This document shows positions 37,596 through 46,356 of a stretch of DNA of 64,000 nucleotides, in pieces. The position numbers and the translations under genes are program-made. This DNA is from Oscillatoria sp. CS-180 (GTDB lineage: Bacteria > Cyanobacteriota > Cyanobacteriia > Phormidesmidales > Phormidesmidaceae): contig NZ_JAQMUB010000019.1 in assembly GCF_028330965.1 (NCBI RefSeq), forward strand, positions 1-64,000. The letters are read 5' to 3'. Within the stretch, counting starts at the first letter, position 1, and every line of letters begins with the position of its first letter. The notes beneath the pieces are model-generated. The model worked only from the letters and a program-made list of their open reading frames with translations. It was not told where the DNA came from and did not search any database.

Positions 37596-37790
37596 ATGAA
37601 ACCATTACTGATTCAACTACTGGTATTACCCCGTGGATTGGTCTTTTTAAGCATTTTCTGTACCGTTGGCTTGATGTTTCTAAGCCTTCCTGCCAAGAGT
37701 CTGGCAGAAGGTTCGGGAGGCGATCAGTTTCCAGGACAGCGACAAGGAGGAGGCACCCATGTCACTTTTTTAACTGCGATTTTACGATAG
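37596..37790 (+). pseudogene. Signal-peptide stub resembling the start of a DUF928 protein
   Basis: 64 codons: a clear signal peptide (LVFLSIFCTVGLMFLSLPA) followed by GDQFPGQRQGGGTH, similar to the first mature residues of cyanobacterial DUF928 proteins (consensus near FPGRRxGGGTR). The family is usually 200-300 residues, but here the frame stops within ten codons and no downstream frame continues it. DUF928 genes are often next to CHASE2-domain genes in cyanobacteria, and one follows at 38242. Alternatively a genuine mini-secreted protein. Confidence 0.45.
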
Positions 37791-38241
37791 ATCGTCTATA
37801 AAGGCTTTCTACGAGTGACCTATCTCGTATTTCGTTGTGTTCAACATTTTTGATTCTTAAGACTTTTGGGCCTGAAAAACTGATGGTCTGAGATGAAATA
37901 TATTTCAGTATTTTCAGGGATTGAAAGTTCTGAAAAAGATAGGTTATCTTGTTTGCCTCCTTGATATTCAGAAATACGTTGAAAGTGATCAATTGTTTCA
38001 AACGAAAACAGGTCGGTGAAAGTCCTTAAAACAGGGAGCACCCCAACTTTCTATTGATGTTGGGGTTGCTTTATTCTTTAAAGCAACTAAGCCTACGGTG
38101 TCTAATTGGATTCATATTTGCTTAAACAAATCGAGTCACTTAATGCAGCCTGCTCTATGCAAACGTGATTTCCTTTAGTAATTGTTAAAAACCTTTTTAC
38201 TACCGTTATTACAAACCAGCTGTGTAGCAAAGTGACTCAAG
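37791..38241. other. AT-rich upstream region of the CHASE2 gene, with terminator
   Basis: 451 bp with no gene. A hairpin CCCCAAC...GTTGGGG (38041-38065) followed by TTGCTTTATTC resembles a terminator on the plus strand. Confidence 0.6.
38041..38075 (+). terminator. Hairpin terminator upstream of the CHASE2 gene
   Basis: CCCCAAC pairs with GTTGGGG over an 11-nt loop, with a T-rich tail. It lies 250 bp after the DUF928-like stub. Confidence 0.6.
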
Positions 38242-40767
38242 ATGGCGCGATCGCCTGCCGACCTCTATAGGTGGACTAAACCTTACATCAGTCGATTGTC
38301 CCAGTCCCTTCCCTTTAGCGGACGCTCAATTTTGATTGCCACGTTGGTCGCCGCAACATTTGTAACAGGTATCAAAAAGCTTGGTGGATTACAACGCTTT
38401 GAACTATTTATTTTCGATTCGCTAGTCAGATTGAAGGCGGATGAGGGCACAGATTCTCGCTTGGTTATCATCGGCATCACAGAAGCCGATATCCAGAAAT
38501 ACGGTCATCCCCTCTCTGATCAGAGTGTCGCAGATATCCTAGCTGGCATCCAGCGCCATAATCCCAAAGTTGTTGGCTTAGATATCTATCGGAAAACATT
38601 TCACCCGCCGGGACGGCAGGCTTTAGAGCAACAGTTAGCCGCCAATAATCTGATCGTTATTACGAACGTTGGTACGGATCCAACAATTGACGCCGTTCCA
38701 CCACCGTCAGGTATCCCGTGGGAAAGAATTGGCTTCAACGATCTCAGCATTGATCCGGATGGGGTGCTTCGTCGCGGGTTACTTTTTGTCAATGCTTCTG
38801 ACAAACGCTACTACTCCTTTGCGCTGAGAGCGACACTGGCTTATCTAGCAGGCCAGCAAGCCAATTTCAACTATGATGACGAAGCTCTTTATATCAGCAG
38901 TCAGGTCATTCGACGGTTAGAAACCCGTTCAGGCGGCTATGAAAAACTGGATAGCCGAGGCTTTCAAACTTTACTGAGATTTCGTTCTCGCATAGCACCG
39001 GCAGATCAAATCTCAGTCGATGATGTTTTGAAGGGCAATTTTGATCCGGCTCAGCTGAATGGCAGGATTGTGCTAATTGGGTCTGTCGCACCTAGTCTAA
39101 AGGACGAATTCTACACTCCTTATAGTGCTAATCGAGACTATCGCTTCACCATGTCAGGCGTGGTTGTTCACGCCCAAATTATCAGTCAACTTTTAGACAT
39201 TGCTGAGGGACGGTCAGCTCAATATCACTTTCTTCCTGTTGGTGGAGAACTCCTGTGGCTAATAGCTTGGGCCGTGCTGACGAGTGTCTTAACTTGGCGA
39301 ATCCGGAGTCCTGAAGTGCTCCTGATAGCGAGCTTTGCCTTTGTTCTCTCACTATTTGTAATAGGCTGGATTTTCTTGGCCGAACTCGTCTGGTTACCTA
39401 TTTTCGAACCTCTGCTAGGTATCTTGGTTGCAGGCGCATTGGTCATCGCCCAGAAGTCTATTTATCGCTCCACTTATGACAGCTTGACAGATTTGCCCGG
39501 TAGGGAAGTCTTTCTGCTTCACATCAAACGGGCACTCAATACTCAAAAAGCCAATCCAGTCATTGTTGCTTTTTTAGATATTGATCGTTTTCAGATCATC
39601 AACAAAAGTTTGGGGCACTTTGCAGGCGATCGCGTTTTAATTGCGATCACTAAACGCCTCCGCAAAATTCTGAGTGAGCATGCTCAGATTGCTCGCATCG
39701 GAGGCGATGAATTTGCGATTCTGTTCCATAAGAGTAGTCAGCAGGATGTCAAAGCCTTTCTGAATGAAATGCGTTCAGTGCTGTCAAGTCCTTTGATGCT
39801 GGGACGTCATCGGTTTTCTATCACAGCCAGTGTTGGCCTCGCGATTACCAAAGCCAACTATGGTCAAACTCCAGATGAATTGCTTCGGGATGCCCATACT
39901 GCTATGTATCGCGCCAAAGCGCTGAAGGAGGCTCAGTATCAAGTCTTTTCCAATGACATGAGAGAAGAGGCCGTTGCTCGCTTAGACCTGGAGAGTGATT
40001 TAATCAAAGCGCTGGAGGATAAGGAATTTTCTCTCTTCTATCAGCCGATTATTCATCTTGAGACCGGAAGAGTGTCTGGATTTGAAGCCCTCATCCGTTG
40101 GAAACAAGAAAAACGAGGCTTAATCTCCCCAAGCGATTTCATTCCGGTGGTTGAGGAAACTGGCATGATTATCCCCTTGGGGGAATGGATTCTGAAGACG
40201 GCCTGTCATCAAATCAAAGCGTGGAATGAACAATTTCCAGACCTGTCGCTCAAGATGAGCATTAATCTTTCACGGCGACAATTTGACCAGCCTGATCTAG
40301 TGCCACAAATAGAAGCTGTTTTGTCACAGTTAGGAATTTCAGGCCGCATGCTTCAGCTTGAAATTACCGAAAGTATGATTATGCGAGACTTCCAGGCTGC
40401 CCATGATTTGATGCTCAAATTGAAGGCGCTAGGAATTGAGCTTGCGATCGATGACTTTGGCACAGGCTATTCCTCCCTCAGCTACCTGCATCGGTTTCCC
40501 ACAGATACGCTGAAAATTGATCGGTCCTTCGTTAGCAGTATGGAAAACAGTGCTGAGGACCGCGAGATTGTTCAAATTATCATCAGCTTGGGTCAGAAGC
40601 TCAATATGCATCTCGTTGCTGAAGGAATTTCTAGTCCTGAGCAGTTAGCTCTGTTAAAAGAGGCCAACTGTCATTATGGACAAGGGTATTACTTCTCCAA
40701 ACCCATGCCCGTTGATCAGGCAACTGCCTATCTCAAAAATGTCAGGGCTGCTATCCTCAACGACTAA
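38242..40767 (+). CDS. CHASE2-GGDEF-EAL cyclic-di-GMP signalling protein
   Basis: 841 residues. One N-terminal membrane segment (about 25-45), an extracytoplasmic CHASE2 sensor (to about 325), then membrane segments (LLWLIAWAVLTSVLTW, LLIASFAFVLSLFVIGWIFL and another) to about 400. A GGDEF domain (DxLTxLPxR start; intact GGDEF at 487-491) is followed by an EAL domain (EAL 615-617, INLSRRQF, LEITES, IDDFGTGYSSLSYL, LKIDRSF, VAEG). All catalytic motifs of both cyclases and phosphodiesterases are present, so the protein may make or degrade c-di-GMP; there is no RxxD inhibitory site just before GGDEF. The CHASE2 ligand is unknown. Confidence 0.95.
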   Translation: MARSPADLYRWTKPYISRLSQSLPFSGRSILIATLVAATFVTGIKKLGGLQRFELFIFDSLVRLKADEGTDSRLVIIGITEADIQKYGHPLSDQSVADILAGIQRHNPKVVGLDIYRKTFHPPGRQALEQQLAANNLIVITNVGTDPTIDAVPPPSGIPWERIGFNDLSIDPDGVLRRGLLFVNASDKRYYSFALRATLAYLAGQQANFNYDDEALYISSQVIRRLETRSGGYEKLDSRGFQTLLRFRSRIAPADQISVDDVLKGNFDPAQLNGRIVLIGSVAPSLKDEFYTPYSANRDYRFTMSGVVVHAQIISQLLDIAEGRSAQYHFLPVGGELLWLIAWAVLTSVLTWRIRSPEVLLIASFAFVLSLFVIGWIFLAELVWLPIFEPLLGILVAGALVIAQKSIYRSTYDSLTDLPGREVFLLHIKRALNTQKANPVIVAFLDIDRFQIINKSLGHFAGDRVLIAITKRLRKILSEHAQIARIGGDEFAILFHKSSQQDVKAFLNEMRSVLSSPLMLGRHRFSITASVGLAITKANYGQTPDELLRDAHTAMYRAKALKEAQYQVFSNDMREEAVARLDLESDLIKALEDKEFSLFYQPIIHLETGRVSGFEALIRWKQEKRGLISPSDFIPVVEETGMIIPLGEWILKTACHQIKAWNEQFPDLSLKMSINLSRRQFDQPDLVPQIEAVLSQLGISGRMLQLEITESMIMRDFQAAHDLMLKLKALGIELAIDDFGTGYSSLSYLHRFPTDTLKIDRSFVSSMENSAEDREIVQIIISLGQKLNMHLVAEGISSPEQLALLKEANCHYGQGYYFSKPMPVDQATAYLKNVRAAILND

Positions 40768-40840
40768 GCCAGTCAAGAGCAACACGTCCAACAAGATTCC
40801 GTTGTGAGTTTCTCGGCCCGTGGCAGGGCAACTGAATGGG

Positions 40841-41557
40841 TTAGCTGACTAACCCTGCTCGTAAAGCGCGCACAGCAGCCTTAGTTCGATCATCAACCCC
40901 GAGCTTATTCAGAATGTTGCGGACATGGGTCTTTACCGTGCCCACTGTGATGTAGGAGCGATCAGCAATTTCGGCATTGCTACAGCCTTCTACAATAAGT
41001 TCCAGAATTTCTAGCTCTCGCTCTGTTAGCGGATACGTTTCAATGACTTGGGTATATTCTGGTTCGAGAGCACTGATAGATACAGTGGCATCAACAGTAT
41101 TGGCCGCAACTGGAGACTGTCGCATTTGCCGCAACACAACACTGGCGATCGCTGGATCAATCCATGAGTTCCCAGTTTCAGTTTCACGAATAGCTGTCAT
41201 CAGGTCGTCCAACTCAGTCTGCTTCATGCAGTATGAATCGGCACCGGCTGCAAAAGCCGCCATAACAGCCTCTTCGCTGTCATGCATTGTTAGCATGAGA
41301 ATTTTTGTCTTAGACGTCGCATCGTTGTTTGCCTGACTAGCTCGGAAACGCTTGACAACTTCAATGCCGTCAATGTCTGGAAGACCAATGTCCACTACGG
41401 CAACATCAGGAAGATGGGTCTCCAACAAACTCACGCCACTCATCCCATTTGCAGCTTCACCGACAAGTTCCATGCCGGGTTGCTCCTTGAAGGCTACCTT
41501 GATTCCCATGCGGGTCAAGTTGTGATCTTCGATCAGTACAATCCGAATATTAGACAT
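40841..41557 (-). CDS. NarL/FixJ-family response regulator
   Basis: 238 residues from the ATG at 41557 (an in-frame TTG at 41563 is less likely; AGAGA lies near the ATG). Receiver domain with acidic pocket E10/D11 and phosphoacceptor Asp56 (VVDIGLPDIDG). The C-terminal LuxR-type HTH (LTERELEILELIVEGCSN, then VKTHVRNILNKLG) binds DNA. Convergent with the CHASE2 gene and divergent from the ETR1-like kinase. The kinase partner is not certain. Confidence 0.94.
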   Translation of the reverse strand: MSNIRIVLIEDHNLTRMGIKVAFKEQPGMELVGEAANGMSGVSLLETHLPDVAVVDIGLPDIDGIEVVKRFRASQANNDATSKTKILMLTMHDSEEAVMAAFAAGADSYCMKQTELDDLMTAIRETETGNSWIDPAIASVVLRQMRQSPVAANTVDATVSISALEPEYTQVIETYPLTERELEILELIVEGCSNAEIADRSYITVGTVKTHVRNILNKLGVDDRTKAAVRALRAGLVS

Positions 41558-41600
41558 CGACAATCTCTTCTAACAGGCGTCATTGGAGTCTCAGGGCAAA

Positions 41601-41702
41601 TACAGCCTTTGCCAGTTCCGTTGGGAAAAGACGGTAAGCCACTTAGCTATTCGCAAAACCCAGATGCTACTGGATGCACCAGCTTAGGCAGCTAAAGCCA
41701 TA
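41601..41702 (+). repeat. Dispersed repeat family C, copy 3
   Basis: Contains CCAGTTCCGTTGGGAAAAGA, ends CAGCTAAAGCCATA. It lies in the divergent region between the NarL-type regulator and the ETR1-like kinase and could influence either promoter. Confidence 0.75.
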
Positions 41703-41999
41703 AATACCAGCAAGAAGCCTACGAGCGTACCAACAACGACATAAACACTTATAGGAACATCATTAATATCTAAAAGATGTTTCCAATATGCATATACCTA
41801 TAGATGGAAGCTGATGCAAACATAGCTCTGTCTTTAGTTCTGTCTTGGTCAAAAATCTCAAGAAAATTTAAGTAAATCGGATTCGATACACCGGAATATT
41901 AAATAACAAGGCAAAGTAAGCAAACACCGCACGGTTTGGTCTGTTCCCTACAGGTTGCTTTAGGTTACAAGCCAAAAACAACAGCACGTCTCTAGTTCT
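41703..41999. other. Divergent promoter region
   Basis: About 300 bp of AT-rich DNA between repeat C3 and the ETR1-like kinase start. No recognised operator. Confidence 0.4.
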
Positions 42000-44099
42000 A
42001 TGCTGAATCTCATCAACTTCCCTTCGATAGGCAATCTATTCGTTCCTCATGGTCACTGTTATCTTTGGAAACCGAGTTTAGTCTCGCTCCATGCGGTTTC
42101 AGACGGGATTATTGCGATCGCATACTTTGTCATCGCATTTACCCTCCTTTATTTTGTTCAGCAACGCCAAGATGTTCCTTTCAGAAAATTATTTTGGTTA
42201 TTTGCAGCTTTTATTGCTGCCTGTGGAGCCACGCACACGCTAGCAATATGGACATTGTGGTTTCCCCAGTATTGGTTTTCAGGTGGAATTAAAGCTATTA
42301 CAGCCTTCATTTCGTTTTACACAGCAGTTGCATTAGTGCCCCATATTCCTAAGGCATTAACCCTGCCCAGTCCGCTACAGCTAGAAGCGCTCAATCAGTC
42401 ACTGTCTCAAGAAATTGCCGAACGCAAAGCAGCCGAAGAAACGGTAAACAAGCTCAATACCGAACTTGAAGAACGAGTTGCCCGACGGACCTCTGAACTG
42501 GCACAGGCTAAAGATGCCAACGAGAAACTGCTGCAGCAGGAACAAGCTGCCCGGGCTAATCTGGAAAACGCGCTGGATAGTTTGCAAGACACCGCTGAAC
42601 GATTAAACATTGCTCTTAGTGCTGCCGATATGGGGTCTTGGGACTGGGACATCAAACATGAACAGCAATATTGGTCGCCCAAGACAAAAGCCATCTTAGG
42701 TGTAAAGTCGGATTCTATCGACACGAATTATGCTGCGTGGGCAGAACGAGTTCATCCTGAAGATTTATCACGTGTCAAGGCGGCAATAGCCGAAGCTGAG
42801 AAAAGTCGCACCATTTACTCACAGGAATATCGCATTTGCCTCCCCGATGACAGCGTGCATTGGGTGTTAGCCCGGGGGCGTTTTATTTACAACGCTGACG
42901 GACAGCCCCAGCGGATGATCGGAGTCATTCAAGAAATTACGGCAGCCAAGCAATCTATTTTGGCGATTGAAGAAAGTGAAGCTCGTTTCCGCGCGGTTTT
43001 TGAACAGGCTGCGGTCGGTATGGCCCGCCTTTCTGCATCGGGTCACTGGCTTCAGGTCAATCAATTACTTTGCGATCTATTGGGATACACCGCAGAAGAA
43101 CTCATAGGTCAATCTTTTCAGGCCATTACAGATCCCGCCGACTTAGAAGCTGATGATCACTACTATCACCAACTTCTAAGGGGTGAAATCGACTCTTGTC
43201 GTTTTGAGAAACGCTACTTACACAAAAATGGTCAACCCGTTTGGTCTGGCGTTACGGTCTCTGTGGAACGTAGCAGTGATGGCAGTGTTGCAGTGTTTAT
43301 TGCAGTGATTGAAGATATTCGCCAACTTAAACAAATCCAAATAGATCTACAGCAGCGGGCCATGGAGTTGGAGCAGGTGAATGGGCTGCTAGCCATAACG
43401 AATGCAGTGCTGGAGAAGCGCAATTCGGAGTTAGATCAATTTGCTTACGTTGCCTCTCATGATTTGAAGGCACCTTTACGCGCAATTTCAAATTTATCCG
43501 AATGGATTGAAGAGGATTTAGGTCATCAAATTCCTGATGAAAACAAACGTCAGCTTGCTTTGCTAAGAAATCGGGTACATCGTATGGATGCACTGATTAA
43601 TGGATTGCTGGAGTATTCGCGAGTCAACCGACGAGAACGGCAGATCGACAGTGTGGATGTGAGACAGCTATTGCTTGAGGTCATTGATCTCATAGATCCT
43701 CCCACATCATTCACTATTTCAATACCCGATGAAATGCCAACGTTAGTCACTAATAGCATCGCCTTAAATCAGGTGTTTTCCAACCTAATCAGTAATGCCG
43801 TTAAGCACCATAACCGCGAGGATGGCCATATTCAAATTACGGCTGAACGACAAGGTGAATTCGTTGAATTTGTAGTTAGGGATGATGGTCCTGGCATTGA
43901 GCCGCAATATCACGAGAAAATCTTCACTATTTTTCAAACGCTGAAAGCCAGAGATACGTTTGAAAGCACGGGAGTTGGCCTAGCTATTGTCAGGAAAATC
44001 ATTGACACTGAAGGAGGCAGCATTGACCTAGTATCAGATGTTGGTCAGGGCAGCACATTTCGTTTCAGTTGGCCTCTCAATGAACCATCAGAACCTTAG
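42000..44099 (+). CDS. Ethylene-receptor (ETR1)-like sensor histidine kinase
   Basis: 699 residues. The N-terminal domain (about 20-120, three membrane segments) resembles the ethylene-binding domain of plant ETR1 and Synechocystis Slr1212. Equivalent residues: Asp35 (SDGIIAIAYF), Tyr42, Ile45, and the copper ligands Cys75/His79 in AACGATH; the ETR1 Pro36 position is Ala46. A coiled coil (about 130-200) leads to two PAS domains (about 210-320 and 325-445). HisKA with His487 (VASHDLKAPL) and a HATPase domain (DDGPGIEP, STGVGLAIV) follow. It should autophosphorylate in response to ethylene or another hydrophobic ligand. Rcp1-like receiver encoded 500 bp downstream. Confidence 0.93.
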   Translation: MLNLINFPSIGNLFVPHGHCYLWKPSLVSLHAVSDGIIAIAYFVIAFTLLYFVQQRQDVPFRKLFWLFAAFIAACGATHTLAIWTLWFPQYWFSGGIKAITAFISFYTAVALVPHIPKALTLPSPLQLEALNQSLSQEIAERKAAEETVNKLNTELEERVARRTSELAQAKDANEKLLQQEQAARANLENALDSLQDTAERLNIALSAADMGSWDWDIKHEQQYWSPKTKAILGVKSDSIDTNYAAWAERVHPEDLSRVKAAIAEAEKSRTIYSQEYRICLPDDSVHWVLARGRFIYNADGQPQRMIGVIQEITAAKQSILAIEESEARFRAVFEQAAVGMARLSASGHWLQVNQLLCDLLGYTAEELIGQSFQAITDPADLEADDHYYHQLLRGEIDSCRFEKRYLHKNGQPVWSGVTVSVERSSDGSVAVFIAVIEDIRQLKQIQIDLQQRAMELEQVNGLLAITNAVLEKRNSELDQFAYVASHDLKAPLRAISNLSEWIEEDLGHQIPDENKRQLALLRNRVHRMDALINGLLEYSRVNRRERQIDSVDVRQLLLEVIDLIDPPTSFTISIPDEMPTLVTNSIALNQVFSNLISNAVKHHNREDGHIQITAERQGEFVEFVVRDDGPGIEPQYHEKIFTIFQTLKARDTFESTGVGLAIVRKIIDTEGGSIDLVSDVGQGSTFRFSWPLNEPSEP

Positions 44100-44109
44100 A
44101 TCCAAAACG

Positions 44110-44243
44110 ACCTAGGGCGCGTCATCAATTAATTCTGAAAGCCTTGTGGCACAATCATTGCTGCGCCCATTCTCAATTTATCAACTAGGGTTGAAACCTG
44201 TTCGAACAAGGTATTGAGCGCTAAATGATAACAGCTCCTTAGT
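44110..44243 (+). mobile_element. MITE-3 copy 2 (about 134 bp)
   Basis: Starts ACCTAGGGCGCGTCATC and ends ATAACAGCTCCTTAGTT. Shares GCCTT.TGGCACAA and CATTGCTGCGCCCATTCTCA with 33820-33949. Lies between the ETR1-like kinase and the Rcp1-like receiver gene. Confidence 0.65.
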
Positions 44244-44454
44244 TAATCTGAATGCTCTCAGCGATGAGTTCATTGACCTGCTTAAATCGTTTATGGTTCT
44301 TAACCATACTGCTTAACTTCTGAATATTTAATTTAAGCTTGTTTTAAGATTGAGATTGTTGCTCGTATTTTTCCCATACTTAATAGGTACTCAATTTTGA
44401 GCCTTACAGTTTGGAGTCTGATAGCTCTCTCTGTTATCTATAAGGTCACTAAGA

Positions 44455-44515
44455 TTGTCGTAGCAGCGGAAACTCCATCTTGGGAAAGACGGCTACCTGA
44501 CACAAGGGTAGGTAG
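44455..44515 (+). repeat. Doubtful relative of family C
   Basis: TTGGGAAAGACGGCTACC resembles the core of copies C3 and C5, but the rest does not align well. Tentative. Confidence 0.3.
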
Positions 44516-44597
44516 TATAGGTAACATATTGGGCACTCGCCTTAATTCTTCTATCAGGCTATACGTGTGAAGAACTACTTTTACTAGAGGAAAGCAC

Positions 44598-45029
44598 GTG
44601 AAAGAACGAGCAATCAACATCTTACTTGTCGAAGACGATGAGGTTGATGTTATGAATGTCAAGCGTGCTTTCAAAAAAAGCAAGATTGCCAACCCTCTCT
44701 TCACGGCTGGTAATGGCCTTGAGGCACTTGCAATGCTGAGAGGTCACGCCGGGTCTAGTCCGGTTATTCCGAATAGCCGCCGGATTGTTCTCCTGGATAT
44801 CAATATGCCTAAGATGAACGGTATTGAATTTCTTCAAGAGTTACGCCAAGATCCTGGGCTAGCACTCACTCCGGTTGTCGTTCTTACAACCTCAGATGAG
44901 GATCAAGACCGAGTTGAGGCTTACAAATTGAACGTTGCTGGCTATATTTTGAAACCTGTTACGTTCTCCAGCTTTGCAGAAGTCATGGCTGCATTGAATA
45001 AATACTGGACATTGTGCGAGATGCCATGA
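44598..45029 (+). CDS. Rcp1-like single-domain response regulator
   Basis: 143 residues, GTG start with AGAGGAAAG 3-10 nt upstream. Only a receiver domain: acidic pair ED at 12-13, phosphoacceptor Asp67 in LLDINMPKMNG, Thr/Ser in VVVLTTSDEDQD and Lys in GYILKPV. Rcp1-type receivers pair with phytochrome-like and other hybrid systems and often pass phosphate by docking rather than DNA binding. The following kinase starts within its stop codon (ATGA), so the two are co-translated. Confidence 0.93.
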   Translation: MKERAINILLVEDDEVDVMNVKRAFKKSKIANPLFTAGNGLEALAMLRGHAGSSPVIPNSRRIVLLDINMPKMNGIEFLQELRQDPGLALTPVVVLTTSDEDQDRVEAYKLNVAGYILKPVTFSSFAEVMAALNKYWTLCEMP

Positions 45030-46342
45030 AGCCCTCTGTTGTTCAGGCTCAAGGATTGCCACCCTCTTCATCAATGAATGAAATCCTGCGTGTCTTGCTG
45101 ATAGACGACGATGATGTAGACCGTATGGCGGTACGTCGATGTTTGTCTAAGACGCAGTTCCATTTAGAAGTCGTTGAAGCAGCAAATGCTGCGATCGCTA
45201 AAGACTATCTCCTGAACGAGACATTCGATTGCATTTGTCTGGATTATCGGTTGCCTGATGATGATGGCCTCTCTCTCGTAAAACGTTTGAGAAAAGACGG
45301 CTTTAATCTACCCATCATTGTTCTGACAGGCCAGGGAGATGAACAGACCGCCGTTGAGTTGATGAAAGCTGGAGCCTCCGATTATTTATCTAAATCGCGG
45401 CTTTCTTCCGATGGATTAGCTAAGGTTCTTCGTCAAGCACTGCGAGTCTATCGAGCCGAACAAAAGACGCGAGTGGCTCAAGAGCAACTTCGGCAAACTA
45501 ATTTGCTGTTAAGGCAGCAGAATAAAGAGCTTGAGGACCAACGCCATCAAATTGAACAGCAAAACCTTCGCCTCCTTGAAGCAGATCGCCACAAATCCGA
45601 GTTTTTGGCAACCGTCACTCATGAGCTGAGGACACCTTTGAATTCCATTATGGGGTTCTCTCAAATCCTCAGAGGACGGACAAAGGGGCCTCTCAATAGC
45701 TATCAGCTAGAAATGGTCAATCGGATCTTCTCGAATGGTCAAAGTTTGTTGAACTTGGTCAACGACATCCTAGATATGTCAACCATTGAGGCCAATCGTC
45801 TGAAGTTAATGCCTGATTTTTTTGATCTAGAAGCGCTGGTCCGCGAAACGTTCTCGGAAATGCAGCCTCTGGCTCAAGAAAAAAGCTTGGAAACTCGATT
45901 GATTATCAATTTGAATAACAGAGTTGTTTATAACGATAGACAACGACTTAAACAAATTTTGGTCAATTTGCTATCCAACGCCATCAAGTTTACAGACGAT
46001 GGTTATGTCCAAATCAAAGTGAAGATGGCAGGGCTAAATAGCATCGAAATTCTTGTTGAAGATACTGGAATTGGGATCACTGAGGAAAAACTAGATTTTA
46101 TCTTCCATCCTTTTCGGCAAGGGGATCAAACCACTCAACGCAGGTATCCAGGAACGGGTTTGGGTCTAGCAATTACTCATTCTTTAGTTGGCATGATGGA
46201 AGGCTTAATCTCCGTGTCCAGTGAACTGGGACACGGCACCTGTTTCCAGGTTCAAATTCCTCGACGGATAGCCGATCAACCGGACAGTCGTCTCGATTAT
46301 TCATACTCTTCAGCCACATCTGATATGGAGCGATCGCAGTAG
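45026..46342 (+). CDS. Response regulator-histidine kinase fusion (REC-HisKA-HATPase)
   Basis: 438 residues from the ATG at 45026, overlapping the previous stop. N-terminal receiver (acidic pocket around DDDD at 27-30, phosphoacceptor Asp73 in CLDYRLPDDDG), a coiled coil (about 145-190), then HisKA with His199 in TVTHELRTPLNSI and HATPase (LVNLLSNAIKFT, EDTGIGI, GTGLGLAIT). No transmembrane segment, so a cytosolic kinase that can receive phosphate and pass it on. Last codons lie in a perfect 15-bp inverted repeat shared with the convergent kinase gene. Confidence 0.94.
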   Translation: MKPSVVQAQGLPPSSSMNEILRVLLIDDDDVDRMAVRRCLSKTQFHLEVVEAANAAIAKDYLLNETFDCICLDYRLPDDDGLSLVKRLRKDGFNLPIIVLTGQGDEQTAVELMKAGASDYLSKSRLSSDGLAKVLRQALRVYRAEQKTRVAQEQLRQTNLLLRQQNKELEDQRHQIEQQNLRLLEADRHKSEFLATVTHELRTPLNSIMGFSQILRGRTKGPLNSYQLEMVNRIFSNGQSLLNLVNDILDMSTIEANRLKLMPDFFDLEALVRETFSEMQPLAQEKSLETRLIINLNNRVVYNDRQRLKQILVNLLSNAIKFTDDGYVQIKVKMAGLNSIEILVEDTGIGITEEKLDFIFHPFRQGDQTTQRRYPGTGLGLAITHSLVGMMEGLISVSSELGHGTCFQVQIPRRIADQPDSRLDYSYSSATSDMERSQ

Positions 46343-46356
46343 ATCGCTCCATATCA
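46321..46356. terminator. Perfect 15-bp inverted repeat between convergent kinases
   Basis: TGATATGGAGCGATC and its complement GATCGCTCCATATCA flank a 6-nt loop. The stop of the upstream kinase lies in the right half of the structure and the convergent gene ends immediately beside it. No U-run, so the function as a terminator is inferred. Confidence 0.6.

Noticed and set aside
40978-41335. 119-codon plus-strand frame opposite the NarL-type regulator
   Set aside because: Antisense shadow of a convincing response-regulator gene.
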